A stretch of 64,000 nt of DNA from Rhynchopus euleeides (GCA_963210315.1 OY723261.1:310001-374000), one strand, 5' to 3'; positions 51,469-60,865 are shown, numbered from the stretch's first letter. Made by a program: numbers and translations. The notes: generated from the sequence alone by a model not told the origin.

Positions 51469-51701
51469 CGTGCCCGGGGAAGGGAGAAGGGCTGGTAGGG
51501 CGCGAGAGTCAGGCCCCCCACCCCAGGGCACCCGCGTGCTGGGCCGCCCGGAAGAAAAAAATATGGCACGGGGCCGGGGGCAGGGGGGAGGGGGGTGGGG
51601 CGGGGCCTCCTCATGAATCTACTCATTCTCAACTTTACTAAGCGTGCCTCCCCCCCCCCAGTGGCTGGCTTAACGCCGGGGTACTGTAAGCAGGGGGCTG
51701 G

Positions 51702-51736
<35 letters not shown>

Positions 51737-51921
51737 CTCCCCGCGGGCTGAGGTCAGGCTGGCGACCCAGGTTTTCAGGGTGACACCAGGATTTCCTCGA
51801 AATTTTGGGTGACCCCCACCCTGGTCGGGGGGGGGGGGGGTCCCTCACAAAGTGGGGGACAGGGGGGGGGGGTACACTGGCTACCTCCCGCACCTGTAGG
51901 AAAGGACCCCCCCCCCTTGTA
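51469..51921. other. Intergenic region with a 33-G homopolymer
   Basis: Contains an uninterrupted G-run at 51704-51736 and further G-runs near 51828-51840 and 51863-51872, all on the plus strand. They are therefore C-runs in the transcribed sense. No gene was supported. Confidence 0.6.
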
Positions 51922-52185
51922 CACGGTGCACTAGTTTGGTAGTTACGAGTGACCTCAACTAGTGGAGTCGACAACCTCAAACTCGACAACTGCCAGTTGT
52001 CGACTCGACAACTGGCACTTGTCGAGTCGACAACTGGCAGTTGTCGACTCGACAACTCTATACACTGTACTGCAGGAAGAACGCCCAAATATGAAGGGAA
52101 AAACGCACAGTTGGGTGTGTGCTTGGGATATGAGGTGTGGTGGCATATCAGCGCTGGACTTTGTTGCGAATTTCCTTGTCCCCTT
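51922..52185 (+). repeat. Element B left terminal inverted repeat
   Basis: A palindrome-rich outer block and a conserved inner block ending near TTCCTTGTCCCCTTCTC. The stop codon of gene 2 lies immediately inside it. Confidence 0.85.
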
Positions 52186-52186
52186 C

Positions 52187-52996
52187 TCAAGGATGGTCAG
52201 TCTTCATGTGGAGATCGCGTTCACGGACACTACGGAAGGTCTCAAAGCAAAGTAAGCAACGTTTTGTTGTGAGAGAGCGGGGGTGGTGGGCCAGGTAGTG
52301 CTGGCTTTGTCCCTTCAATCTTATTGTTGTGTGACATATTTTGCATTCGATTGTGCATGACGAGCAAGGGACATTGCTCCCTGGTCTGTGCTTTGCATCG
52401 TAGTGTGCAAACAGAGACGTTTTCTTTGCTGAGGAGTAGTCACAAATAATGCATCGAAATTCATGAACCTCCTCCGGGAGAGACTGGGTTTCTTCTTGAG
52501 TAGGGGTGGGAGGCACACCCCAAGGTTCCTTGCCACACACACACACGTTCAGTATGGTTTTCGGTGGTTTTTTCGGATCAATCCAAAAGACACACCCGCT
52601 CTGACCTCTCTCTTTGACGTGGTCCGCCAGCCCAGCAGACTCAAGTCTTCGGTAGAGAGATCCTGTTGCCTTTTCCCAGCTGCCCGCAACAACACATGAA
52701 CACACATTGAATGCCCCAACGGCGGTCATTAACTTCGGAGTATGTCCTGAACCCCCCCAAAGCCCATTCTCGCCCCAACTTTGAAGTTGTTGGATCTCGA
52801 AAAGAATGAGGTCGCGCTCCATAGTCCTTTCCGAGGCACAGGCTGAGTAGATCTTGCTTCGACCGTTGCCAGCTTCCAAAGCTTCATCACTGAGGGAGAG
52901 ACAGTGCGCATCTATGGAATCAAACCAGTGCGTCAGGCTGTGCACATACGTGCTTTCATATACGTTGACGCTTCCACACTCACACTGGATCATCAA
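52187..52996 (-). CDS. Element B gene 2: C2H2 zinc-finger protein (269 residues)
   Basis: Not a recognised family. The N-terminal about 180 residues contain LSDEALEAGNG, RDLILFEIQQLQSWGEN and paired Cys motifs (VCSCVVAGSW, NVCVCGKEP), which also occur in the decayed gene 2 of element A. The C-terminus has three C2H2 fingers: CIICDYSSAKKTSLFAHYDA(KH), CKICHTTIRLKGQSQHYLAH and CLLCFETFRSVRERDLHMKT. They suggest binding to DNA or RNA, perhaps the TIR palindromes. Its ATG overlaps the stop of gene 1 in an ATGA. A protein of this kind next to TIRs could be part of an unrecognised transposition machinery or a regulator. Confidence 0.75.
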   Translation of the reverse strand: MMIQCECGSVNVYESTYVHSLTHWFDSIDAHCLSLSDEALEAGNGRSKIYSACASERTMERDLILFEIQQLQSWGENGLWGGSGHTPKLMTAVGAFNVCSCVVAGSWEKATGSLYRRLESAGLADHVKERGQSGCVFWIDPKKPPKTILNVCVCGKEPWGVPPTPTQEETQSLPEEVHEFRCIICDYSSAKKTSLFAHYDAKHRPGSNVPCSSCTIECKICHTTIRLKGQSQHYLAHHPRSLTTKRCLLCFETFRSVRERDLHMKTDHP

Positions 52997-54015
52997 ATGT
53001 CATCCACATCCACCTGCGTTGGGCCTGAGTTAGATTGGCTTGGGCTAGGTGGGGGGGCAGTCTCACTTGCCTCATCGTCCAGTTCCTCTTCTTCATCTTC
53101 GTCGCCATCCAGCAAGTCTGTAAACTTGCCGGTGTCAGTCGTTGCCTGTATCGACTGTTCGCCGCCAGAATCCACCAGCAGCTGCCTCACAACGACGATC
53201 CCCTCACGGTCCTTGACCTGCGCAGCGTGACCCGGGTCCAGCAGGTACTTGGAGGGGATGTGCAGGTCCACCTCGTACTCCTTCGCCTCCAAGTCCTGCG
53301 TTGCGCGCAGCCTCCGCAGGGTGAGGCGCAGAATGTGCCCATTCTGGGTCACCTTCTGTACCGTCGACAGCCCAGATTCCACGATGAACTCGTAGAATCC
53401 CCCGACGGTTCTTGGAGCAAAGGTGTTGGCTGCTCCCTGCAACGACGACACGTCTCTCTTCCTTCCTGAGTATTGAGGAAAGATCTTGTCTGCCTTCGAG
53501 GATGCCTTCGTCTTCTGGGGGGCAGCCAGCTTCACCTCTGCGGCGTAGAGCCGGGACATCTTTACGCCCGAGGTGAGGGCGGCGTGCGGGTGCAGCTTCT
53601 GCATCTGCTCCAGTTTCGCCTTGGACTTGGCGGAGGCTGATGGAGATGGTGTGATCCTCACACCAATGAACTCCGTATCCGTCCCCCCCTTGGTGCGGAT
53701 GGAGTACCTCTCCAGCTGCGCCTCCTTCGCCGACTTCTCCGACACCGTCCCCCCCTGGTACTCCTTGTACCTGGCCCCCATCGCCGCGCTCACGGTCCCG
53801 TCGTTGCCCTTTATGGGCTTGCCCGTGATCTTCCCGATCAGTGCCTTCAGGGCTGTGTTCGACAGCCGCCCCCCCTCCTCCGGCTCGACGTAGTATTCAA
53901 CAAAAAGTTGAATAAAGCCCGGCTGAGTGGCGGGCTGCTTCGTCGGGGGGGCCGAGCTCGGGGCGGTTTCCTCCGTTCTGCTTCTCTTCGCCGTGGTTTT
54001 GGCAGAGGCAGGCAT
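52993..54015 (-). CDS. Element B gene 1: unknown conserved cargo protein (340 residues)
   Basis: Starts MPASAKTTAKRSRTEE, a basic nuclear-localisation-like N-terminus. A core of about 270 residues includes GFIQLFVEYYVEPEEGGRL, GGFYEFIVESGLSTVQKV, LRLTLRRLRATQDLEAKEYE and VDLHIPSKYLLDPGHAAQV. The C-terminus is acidic (DEDEEEELDDE). Homologous segments occur frameshifted in element A. No catalytic triad of a DDE transposase, tyrosine recombinase or polymerase was recognised. A (CA)n tract ending CAG lies 9 bases before the ATG, an acceptor-like site, so the gene may use the host spliced leader. GC3 is high, like host genes, suggesting long residence or adaptation. Confidence 0.72.
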   Translation of the reverse strand: MPASAKTTAKRSRTEETAPSSAPPTKQPATQPGFIQLFVEYYVEPEEGGRLSNTALKALIGKITGKPIKGNDGTVSAAMGARYKEYQGGTVSEKSAKEAQLERYSIRTKGGTDTEFIGVRITPSPSASAKSKAKLEQMQKLHPHAALTSGVKMSRLYAAEVKLAAPQKTKASSKADKIFPQYSGRKRDVSSLQGAANTFAPRTVGGFYEFIVESGLSTVQKVTQNGHILRLTLRRLRATQDLEAKEYEVDLHIPSKYLLDPGHAAQVKDREGIVVVRQLLVDSGGEQSIQATTDTGKFTDLLDGDEDEEEELDDEASETAPPPSPSQSNSGPTQVDVDDI

Positions 54016-54129
54016 GATTGATAGCTGTGTGTGTGTGTGTCTGTTGGCGTGTGTGTATCTATTCAACAATGGAGGTAATCTGGTCAGGGCTTGCAAGACC
54101 CTGGTGATGTGGGTTGTGGGAGGGAGAAA

Positions 54130-54401
54130 CGGCACAAGGAAATTCGCAACAAAGTCCAGCGCTGATATGCCACCACACCTCATATCCCAAGCACACACCC
54201 AACTGTGCGTTTTCCCCTTCATACTTGGGCGTTCTTCCTGCAGTACAGTGTATAGAGTTGTCGAGTCGACAAGTGCCAGTTGTCGACTCGACAAGTGCCA
54301 GTTGTCGAGTCGACAACTGGCACTTGTCGTCAACAACCCAGTCAGTTGTCGAGGTTTCAGTTGTCGACTCCACTAGTGGTTGCCAACACTAGCGCACCGT
54401 G
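54130..54401 (-). repeat. Element B right terminal inverted repeat
   Basis: Inverted copy of 51922-52185. The palindrome block is rearranged, while the inner about 130 bp is nearly identical. Confidence 0.85.
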
Positions 54402-54403
54402 TA

Positions 54404-54767
54404 CCTGTACAGGGGGGGGGGGGGGTACTTACCCAATTGGCATTTCCCAGTAAGTGGTGTCAATAGGCACCCCATGGCCAAAATGACCCCACCACAATCC
54501 GCACGGATCCCAAATATCCCAAAGAACGGGTTTTTGGAAAATCCGAGGGGGGGTCCCGCTGGGTGGGTAGGTGGGGTGGGGTGTGGGCTGGTGAAGGTGG
54601 CTGCCTCCCAGCCACCTTCACCCATGACCAGTCCCTGAACCAGACCCACGTTTCATGGACGAAACTTGGCTCGTACACCACCAAAGTGACCCCACTGTGA
54701 TCCGCAAAAATTCCAAACGTTCAAAAGAAAGGGGTTTTGGAACACCCGAGGAGGGGGTCCCACTGGG
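54404..54767. repeat. Dispersed repeat R190, copy 2 left part
   Basis: G-run, ACCCAATTGG and two units with GACCCCAC, GATCCGCA and GGGGGTCCCACTGGG, as at 38638-39010. The second unit is cut by element D. Confidence 0.75.
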
Positions 54768-55683
54768 CAGGGATCAAGAATACGCGTCTGACCCCCCACG
54801 TATTCGTATTAATACGTATTAATACGAATGGGGGTCTTCGCTACGGGGTGATCGTCAGTGCATTTTGGTGCATTTCCTGTTGAATTGGCTGAAAACTGAC
54901 GAAGTTTGTCGAAGTTTGTCGACCAGCGAAGACCCCCAATACGTATTAATACGTCGAATACGTGTAATACGCGTGGTTTTGGCGACCCTTCTTTCCCTCA
55001 GTGGTTTGGGGTATTTTCCCTTCCGGTGTCTGTTTTGTGAGGTTTTTGGGGTGGAGAGGGGGTTCCTCCGGGATCGCGATGTCTGCAGAACATGTTGACG
55101 CGCTGCGGGAAGCACATATTCGTTGCGAGTTTGTGCTTCTCCAGTGTGTTTGAACCTCAGACGCCGTCCATGACGACGCCACACTCGAACTGACGGACAC
55201 AGACGATCCAAGATGGGATCGGTCACGATCCTTTGTCTTCGTCTCCTTGGCTGACACAGTGATCAGCCGGTGCGATCTGCCCCACATACAAGCACTCAGT
55301 TGACCAGGTATCGCCACTCAGTTGATGTGGTTTCGCCTGTTCGACCACCTGGGGAGGGCGCAGGGTCGGTGTACGCCTCAACCTGGCGTTGCGGGTACCC
55401 AGGTGCAGGAAGGCCGGGTTTGCAAGGCCTCCTTCGTGATTATGAATGCCCCATTTCAGCTCCGCCCGACACATGGTTGCTCCGTGCTCTTCATAGCGCG
55501 GGTCCGGCCTCAGCAGCCGACAGGTTGTGAGCCCATGAAGGGGTCTACAGCGCAACTCAAGGAGGGAAAGGGGGCTGAACCAAAAACCCACGTATTTCAG
55601 GAAAATACCCCCCACGTATTCGTATTAATACGTATTAATACGAATACGTATAATACGTTTAATACGCGTATTTTTGAACCCTG
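54768..55683. mobile_element. Element D: 916-bp non-autonomous Mutator-like element
   Basis: The ends CAGGGATCAAGAATACGCG and its complement (CGCGTATTTTTGAACCCTG) are imperfect TIRs. The 9-bp CCCACTGGG is duplicated exactly at 54759-54767 and 55684-55692, and the flanks rejoin into an uninterrupted R190 unit. Subterminal TATTAATACG repeats are abundant. No ORF was recognised. A 9-bp duplication is typical of Mutator-like elements. Confidence 0.8.
54830..54936. mobile_element. 107-bp MITE (copy 2) nested in element D
   Basis: Ends GGGGGTCTTCGCT / AGCGAAGACCCCC and AAT duplicated on both sides. It is the inverse-oriented relative of 29367-29477. Confidence 0.75.
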
Positions 55684-56080
55684 CCCACTGGGTGGGTGGG
55701 GTGGGGTGTGGGCTGACTGCCTCCCAGCCACGCTGACCAGCCCCTGAACTAGACCCGTGTTTCATGGGTGATGCTTGGCTCGCACACCACCAAAGTGACC
55801 CCACTGTGATCCGCACAAATTCCAAACGTTCAAAAGAAAGGGGTTTAGGAACACCCGTGGAGGGGGTCCCGCTGGGTGGGTGGGCTGGTGTGGCTGCCTC
55901 CCAGTCACATCCTCCTGTGGGCCAACCTCCTATGACCAGACCCTGAATCAGACCCACATTTCATGGGTGAAGCTTGACACCTCGACCCACAGTGTGACCC
56001 CACTACGATCCGCACAGATTCCAAATAGTCAAAAGAAAGGGGTTTCGGAGCACCCGAGGAGGGGGTCCCGCTGATTTTGG
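55684..56080. repeat. Dispersed repeat R190, copy 2 right part
   Basis: Completion of the interrupted unit plus further diverged units (GATCCGCACAAATTCCAAACG and GATCCGCACAGATTCCAAAT variants). Confidence 0.75.
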
Positions 56081-56176
56081 GTCACTTTCGGGTGATGTCA
56101 GGTACCTGGAGTGACCGCAGGTAGCCCATTTTCAGGGTGGGAGCCCTACTCGTACGTCACCCAGATTCAGCCCAAA

Positions 56177-56199
56177 CCGTGCACCTCGGGTGCACGGTC
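56177..56199. repeat. Perfect hairpin ACCGTGCACC / GGTGCACGGT
   Basis: A ten-base stem with a 3-base loop lies just left of element C. Confidence 0.5.
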
Positions 56200-56280
56200 G
56201 CCGGCAGCGCGCGGGCACCCGGAAACAGGCCGCATTTGCGCGCGCTGCCTGCACCCTGCACGCCAGCCCCCCCCCCCCCC

Positions 56281-57432
56281 TAGGGGGGGTCAAATGCCAC
56301 CCTTTTACGTGGACAAACACGATTTTTCAAAAAACCGGCGCAGAGGCCCCAAAGCCCCCGTAAACCCTCCAAACCCCCCCAGATCGGTCCGGAAACCCAT
56401 CGAACCCGACTTTTCCACCATTCCGGGCACCTCAGGTGCCCGAATTGGGGTACCTAAATTTTGTGCCACCGTTTGGTACCGGACAGTGCCACTGTGTGGG
56501 AGGTTGGAAAAGAAAATGCCCCAACACACCACATCTGAGGGTTGCAATGCATGTTGCTTGCCAACCACGTCATCCGGTGGGTGTCAGGCGCTATGTAGGT
56601 GGCATTAGCCAGGTCTTCGATGAGTTCTGGCTTGTATATGTACCTCCCTGCCACCATGCACCGGGAGGCTGCCTGTAGGTACGGAACAAGTCCAGATGGT
56701 CGTGTGATTCCTGTGCAGCAGTGCTCCACAACCGGGATGTGTTGACAACGACTGTTGCAACACGAGCTGTACATTCCGGGAACACACGAAGTGCGCTGTC
56801 GTGGTACCCATTGTGCCAGAATTGGTACTTGCTGCGGTCTACTTTGCCTGGCCCAAGAGCACTGGTACTGAACAGTGCAATATGCGTGGCGAGGTGAATG
56901 CAACGGAAGCGCGCAAAGTCAATACAGCTCTCGGATGGCGGGTGGTGGTGTCACTAGTGTGTGACGTTCACTCGAGGATACAACGCATCACAATGAATCA
57001 GCAACCGTGGACCGAGTACAATACGCTCTCTGTGGCTGGTGTGGGGGACAAAGGCAGTGCCTGTGCCGCAGGCAGGGAGGTACATATACAAGCCAGAACA
57101 CATCGAAGACCTGGCTGATGCCACCTACATAGCGCCTGACACCCACCGGATGACGTGGTTGGCAAGCAACATGCATTGCAACCCTCAGATGTGGTGTGTT
57201 GGGGCATTTTCTTTTCCAACCTCCCACACAGTGGCACTGTACGGTACCAAACGGTGGCACAAAATTTAGGTACCCCAATTCGGGCACCTGAGGTGCCCGG
57301 AATGGTGGAAAAGTGGGGTTCGATGGGTTTCCGGACCGATCTGGGGGGGTTTGGAGGGTTTACGGGGGCTTTGGGGCCTCTGCGCCGGTTTTTTGAAAAA
57401 TCGTGTTTGTCACCCCCATTTGACCCCCCCTA
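56281..57432. mobile_element. Element C: 1.15-kb element with about 370-bp TIRs and TA duplication
   Basis: TA-GGGGGGGTCAAATG at the left and CATTTGACCCCCCC-TA at the right. TIRs 56281-56652 and 57071-57432 are long and similar, and TA is the apparent target duplication (mariner-like). Each TIR carries the same end of an open frame (HRMTWLASNMHCNPQMWC, then VGAFSFPTSHTVALYGTKRW), so the coding end has been duplicated in inverse orientation. The about 420-bp interior is degenerate. Confidence 0.75.
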
Positions 57433-57572
57433 CCCCCCCCCCCCGGGGCTGTAAGCGACCCCCCAGAAAATTACCCCAGCCACTGCCCCCCCCCCCCCCC
57501 TGTGTTTTTTCGTTCTGGCTGCTCTATTCTCTAAGGCATCAGGGGGGGTGGGGGGACACTCTTTATTAAACT

Positions 57573-59452
57573 CTATAGAAAAACAGGATCGTGCCGCGGG
57601 CTTGCCGCGGGGGCTAGAACATGGCTCGCAGGCGCGTGGCTGTGGTATGGTTGTGGGGTTTGCATTGTGCTGTGGCTGCGCCAACCCCCCCCCCACTGAC
57701 CCACTCCAACCTCCAGCCCCCCACCCCACCCAGGGCGCTGCCATACCTGAACAAAATACAGTGGTTGGGATCGCCTGCCTGCGGGCACACCGGAATCCGG
57801 CACGTGTGGAAGAACGCCATATAATGCCCCTCATCGTTGATCTGCAGGCACTCCTTATCGACGGGGCACCACGGCAGGGCCGCTACACCCCTCCCCCGCT
57901 CCACCGACACCTCCTCCACCCCATGCATGTAGGACCGGGGCCCTGACTCGGGCGACCTGACCTGCACCTGATGCACCTCCTTTGGACCCGGCAGCAGAAG
58001 GGGTTCCCCCCCACCGACGTCCTGGGGGGTCGAGATGAAGCGGGGGCGGCCCTGCAGGGAAGTGCCCTCTGATGTGGTCTCGTGACCTAGCGGAGGATCA
58101 GCAGCAGCAGCAGCAGCCTTCTCCGGGGAGAGGGCCAGTTCAGTCTGCTCCTCCTCGTCCCTGGTGTAGCAGATGTCGTCATAAGGCTTTGACACTGGGG
58201 AGGGTTCAGAGTAGGAGAGTCGGGCAGACCCTTCGGGAAACACCTGGCGGACAACATCGAGGTATCTCTCGAGCCCTTCAGCGTACTCTGTGCCCACGCT
58301 CTCGGCGTCCAGGCCGTAGTCGAGGGGGGACTTGGCGAGGTTGTCAACGAGGCGTGTATCGGTTGGGAGGTGGAGGTAAACAAAATACCTCTCCTTTGCA
58401 GGGTGCAGCACATACCGCGCCACCCCCGCAAGCTTGGGGTGTGTGAAGATCGTGGAGAAGGGGCGGGTGGGGTCGAACCGGATGCAAACGCTGAGGTCTT
58501 CCTTCATCTCGACCCCGCTGTCCGCCTCGGGGGAAACCGCCTCGCTGTAGGAGTAGTTCCTGCTGTAGTTCTGCCGGTAGAAGCTGCCCGGGCGCGGCTC
58601 GGGCGGGGTGTGGAAAATCCGCACCACAAAAAAAACCCGCGCCTTCACCACCACCCCCCCGCCACCACCCCGTGTGTTCCTGGAGGCGGGGGACGGCGTC
58701 TCCGCCGGTGCATCCGCCTCCAGCAGGGTCCCCTCCGTCCCCACGCGTGAGACGTCAGGCTCCTCCGGCTCCGGGTCCGCCCCTCCCCGGCACATCCCCT
58801 GCATGTCGTGCGGGTCGCTCTGCAGCGCCTGGGGGCTCTGAGGGGCAACCTCCGTGATGGCGGTCAGCGGGTTGAAAACCACGCGGCTTCCCCGGCGTGC
58901 CGTAGGGGGTGGGGCCTCCTTGGTGGGCTGCGGTGCGGCGGGCACAGCCACCTCCACGACATCAAGGCATGTCGAGGGGGCGTCGTCGGAAGCAACATCA
59001 CCACAGTCGGGGTGATCCTGATCCTGATGCTGATGTTGATGCTGCTGCCGATCCTCAGCGACGTCATGCATCAGGGCGGTTGCAGTTATTTCCTCAGGTG
59101 GGCTGCGGTGGTAGTGGTGAGGTGGAGGAGGAGGGGGTGGCGGTGCTGCAGTGGGTGGTTGCTCCGGGGGCATGTCGGTGTGCGACGCGTGGGGCCCGGT
59201 GTGTGCGGAAGAGTGTGTGTCGGCGGGGGGCACGGTCTGGTTTGAGGTCCGCAGCATCTCGCGTTCGGCGAGCTCCCCCAGCTTGGCGAGGTATTTCTCG
59301 CGGGAGCGGTGCTTTGCCTGCTTCAGACGATCCACCTGCGACTTCAGGCCACCCACCTCCTTGTGCCAGCCGTACATCACGCATCCAAGGGAAATAAGGA
59401 GGCCGAGGCACACAGCACCCAGCGCGACGATCAGTATTATCTGCCAGTCCAT
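57573..59452 (-). CDS. Single-pass membrane protein ending in two PBZ-like zinc fingers
   Basis: 602 residues after splicing. Residues 3-28 form a transmembrane helix (IILIVALGAVCLGLLISLGC), followed by a coiled-coil segment (LKSQVDRLKQAKHRSREKYL). A long Pro/His/Ser-rich linker leads to a folded region (FVYLHLPTDTRLVDNLAKSP) of unknown family. The end has C529-x5-C-x7-H-x5-H549 and C551-x4-C-x7-H-x5-H570. The last Ser-His is supplied only when a 71-bp intron (57676-57746) is removed. The pattern resembles PBZ (poly-ADP-ribose-binding) CCHH fingers, but the key aromatic and basic residues differ, so ligand binding is uncertain. Unspliced, the frame gives an unrelated Gly-rich tail. The start at 59452 is set by the membrane helix. 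The C-terminal tail is Pro/His/Ala-rich. Confidence 0.7.
57676..57746 (-). other. Intron (71 bp) in zinc-finger membrane protein gene
   Basis: Donor TTCAG/GTATGG, acceptor GTTGGCGCAG/CCAC. Splicing turns HCILFR into HCILFSH, completing the second finger with the spacing of the first. Confidence 0.7.
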
Positions 59453-59754
59453 TGTGGCAGGCACTCCCTCCCTGCCCACACCAACCTTGGGGGAGAGAAG
59501 GAGTGATGGAGTGGCGCGATGGAGATCAAACGGTGGCATCAAATCGTGTCCGCTGCCGTATCAAATGGCAGATGGGGTCAGCAGATCAAGGGGGGGGTGT
59601 GGTGGGTGGGGTGGAGGGGGAGGGGCTGTGCCAAGTAACGTCATTTTTTTACGAATGGAGAAAGAGGGGGAGGGGGGAAGGGAGAGGGAGAGAGTGAGAG
59701 AGAGGGGGGGGGGGGGGGGGGTGGAGAACCAACACGACGCGGTCTCCACCTTTC

Positions 59755-59815
59755 CGGGTACCCGGATCCGGGTACCCGGGGGGTACCCGGCGGATACCCG
59801 GGTACCCGGGTAGCC
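59755..59815. repeat. GGGTACCC palindrome cluster, left
   Basis: Overlapping CGGGTACCCG units with GGATCC and GGATACC variants. Confidence 0.75.
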
Positions 59816-59834
59816 GCCCACCCACGACGGGAGG

Positions 59835-59952
59835 AAAAAAGAGTGAACGGGCAGCATGCCGTTCCTCTTTTTCCCCCCGTGAGGGTGGGCCCCCCCCTGC
59901 CAGGCAAGGTGAAAAAATGAAGAAACGGGCAGCATGCCGTTCTACATTTTCC
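59835..59952. repeat. Two tandem hairpins with core ACGGGCAGCATGCCGTT
   Basis: Each has A-rich and T-rich arms (GGAAAAAAGAG...CTCTTTTTCC; GAAAAAATGAAG...CTACATTTTCC) around the same core. They are spaced about 75 bp apart and separated by a G/C-rich block. Confidence 0.6.
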
Positions 59953-60079
59953 CTTGCAAGGCAGGGAGGGCGCCCCCCATGCCAGACAGCAGCCACCCCT
60001 GGAGGGGCAACAACTGACGGGCATGGGGGAACGAGGTGGGTCTGGACCCGACACCGCCACCACACGCGCAGTGCACCTT

Positions 60080-60865
60080 TCGGATACGCTGTCGTGAGTG
60101 GGGTGTGGGCAGTTCCCCTATCCTGTGAGCTCCTTTCGGACGAAGAGGTGCAGCGGTTATCTGCAACCTTCGTCCTGGACTTGCCTCGGGGGGAACGCCA
60201 CGGTTTACCGCGGGTCCCGACGAGGGCACTCAGGCAGGATCTTCACGCCACCCCGCACCGAGGTCCCTTCTCACGCGGCGTGTCTCCCAGGTTCATGGCG
60301 GCGTCATCAGGTCAGGCTTTGTAGTCTCTACACCATCAGTAGTAAGGGAAATCCTAAAACCATACATGAAATCCACCTTTTGGGCCGCTGGTGTACGAGG
60401 CTTGTTCCTCCAATTGAATCATGTTTGCTGTGTCAGGCAATATCAATACAGCCGCTGAAAGAAGTCAAGGTGTTGTGGATCTGCTGCTCACAGGAAGGAT
60501 TCAGGGTGGATCACAAGACTGACCACCCTCTTTCCTTTGTCAAGTACCCTGTAAAACATCAGAACACCAAGTATCTTTCAACACTACATGTTCAAGAGTG
60601 GAATCAGTGGAATCGGAAGGGGTCACCTACCACACGGACACAGTTCCCGCGACTAATAAATGCCGAGAGTTCCGGTGTCCGACCACCTGGTATTACTTGG
60701 CTCCATCCACCCAGTCATTACGAGGGGGCGTCCCTTGAAGCCAGTTCCGCAGAACTCAGACCCCCCTTAAAACCAATGTCCTGTGTAGACAACTACTTAG
60801 CCTGCCTGATGACGACACCAATTCGCTGGGAGAGACGCCGCGGTCCAGGACCCCAATGGGGATGA
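60080..60865 (+). other. Plus-strand open segments, possible decayed gene
   Basis: Frames here read protein-like stretches such as AVPLSCELLSDEEVQRLSAT, VREILKPYMKSTFWAAGVRG and AAERSQGVVDLLLTGRI. They lie in different frames, and stop codons intervene. It would be the only plus-strand gene in the window. A mobile-element remnant is the likeliest explanation; no family was recognised. Confidence 0.25.

Larger units (their letters stand above)
51922..54401. mobile_element. Element B: intact 2.5-kb TIR transposon with two genes
   Basis: TIRs at 51922-52185 and 54130-54401 begin CACGGTGCACTAG and CACGGTGCGCTAG respectively. The target flanks are TA/TA (51920-51921, 54402-54403). The outer 130 bp contain interlocking palindromes of GTTGTCGACTCGACAAC; the inner part (TATACACTGTACTGCAGGAA onward) is an almost exact inverted copy. 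The interior is fully occupied by two open minus-strand genes. It shares end sequence, layout and gene content with element A. No known transposase was recognised. Confidence 0.85.

Noticed and set aside
51960..52060. CRISPR-like array in the GTCGAC repeats
   Set aside because: Units are overlapping palindromes without unique spacers; they are TIR subterminal repeats.
52187..54015. Bacterial-type operon or prokaryotic contamination
   Set aside because: The element sits between eukaryotic genes with the same base composition, has TIRs on both sides and an acceptor-like site before gene 1.
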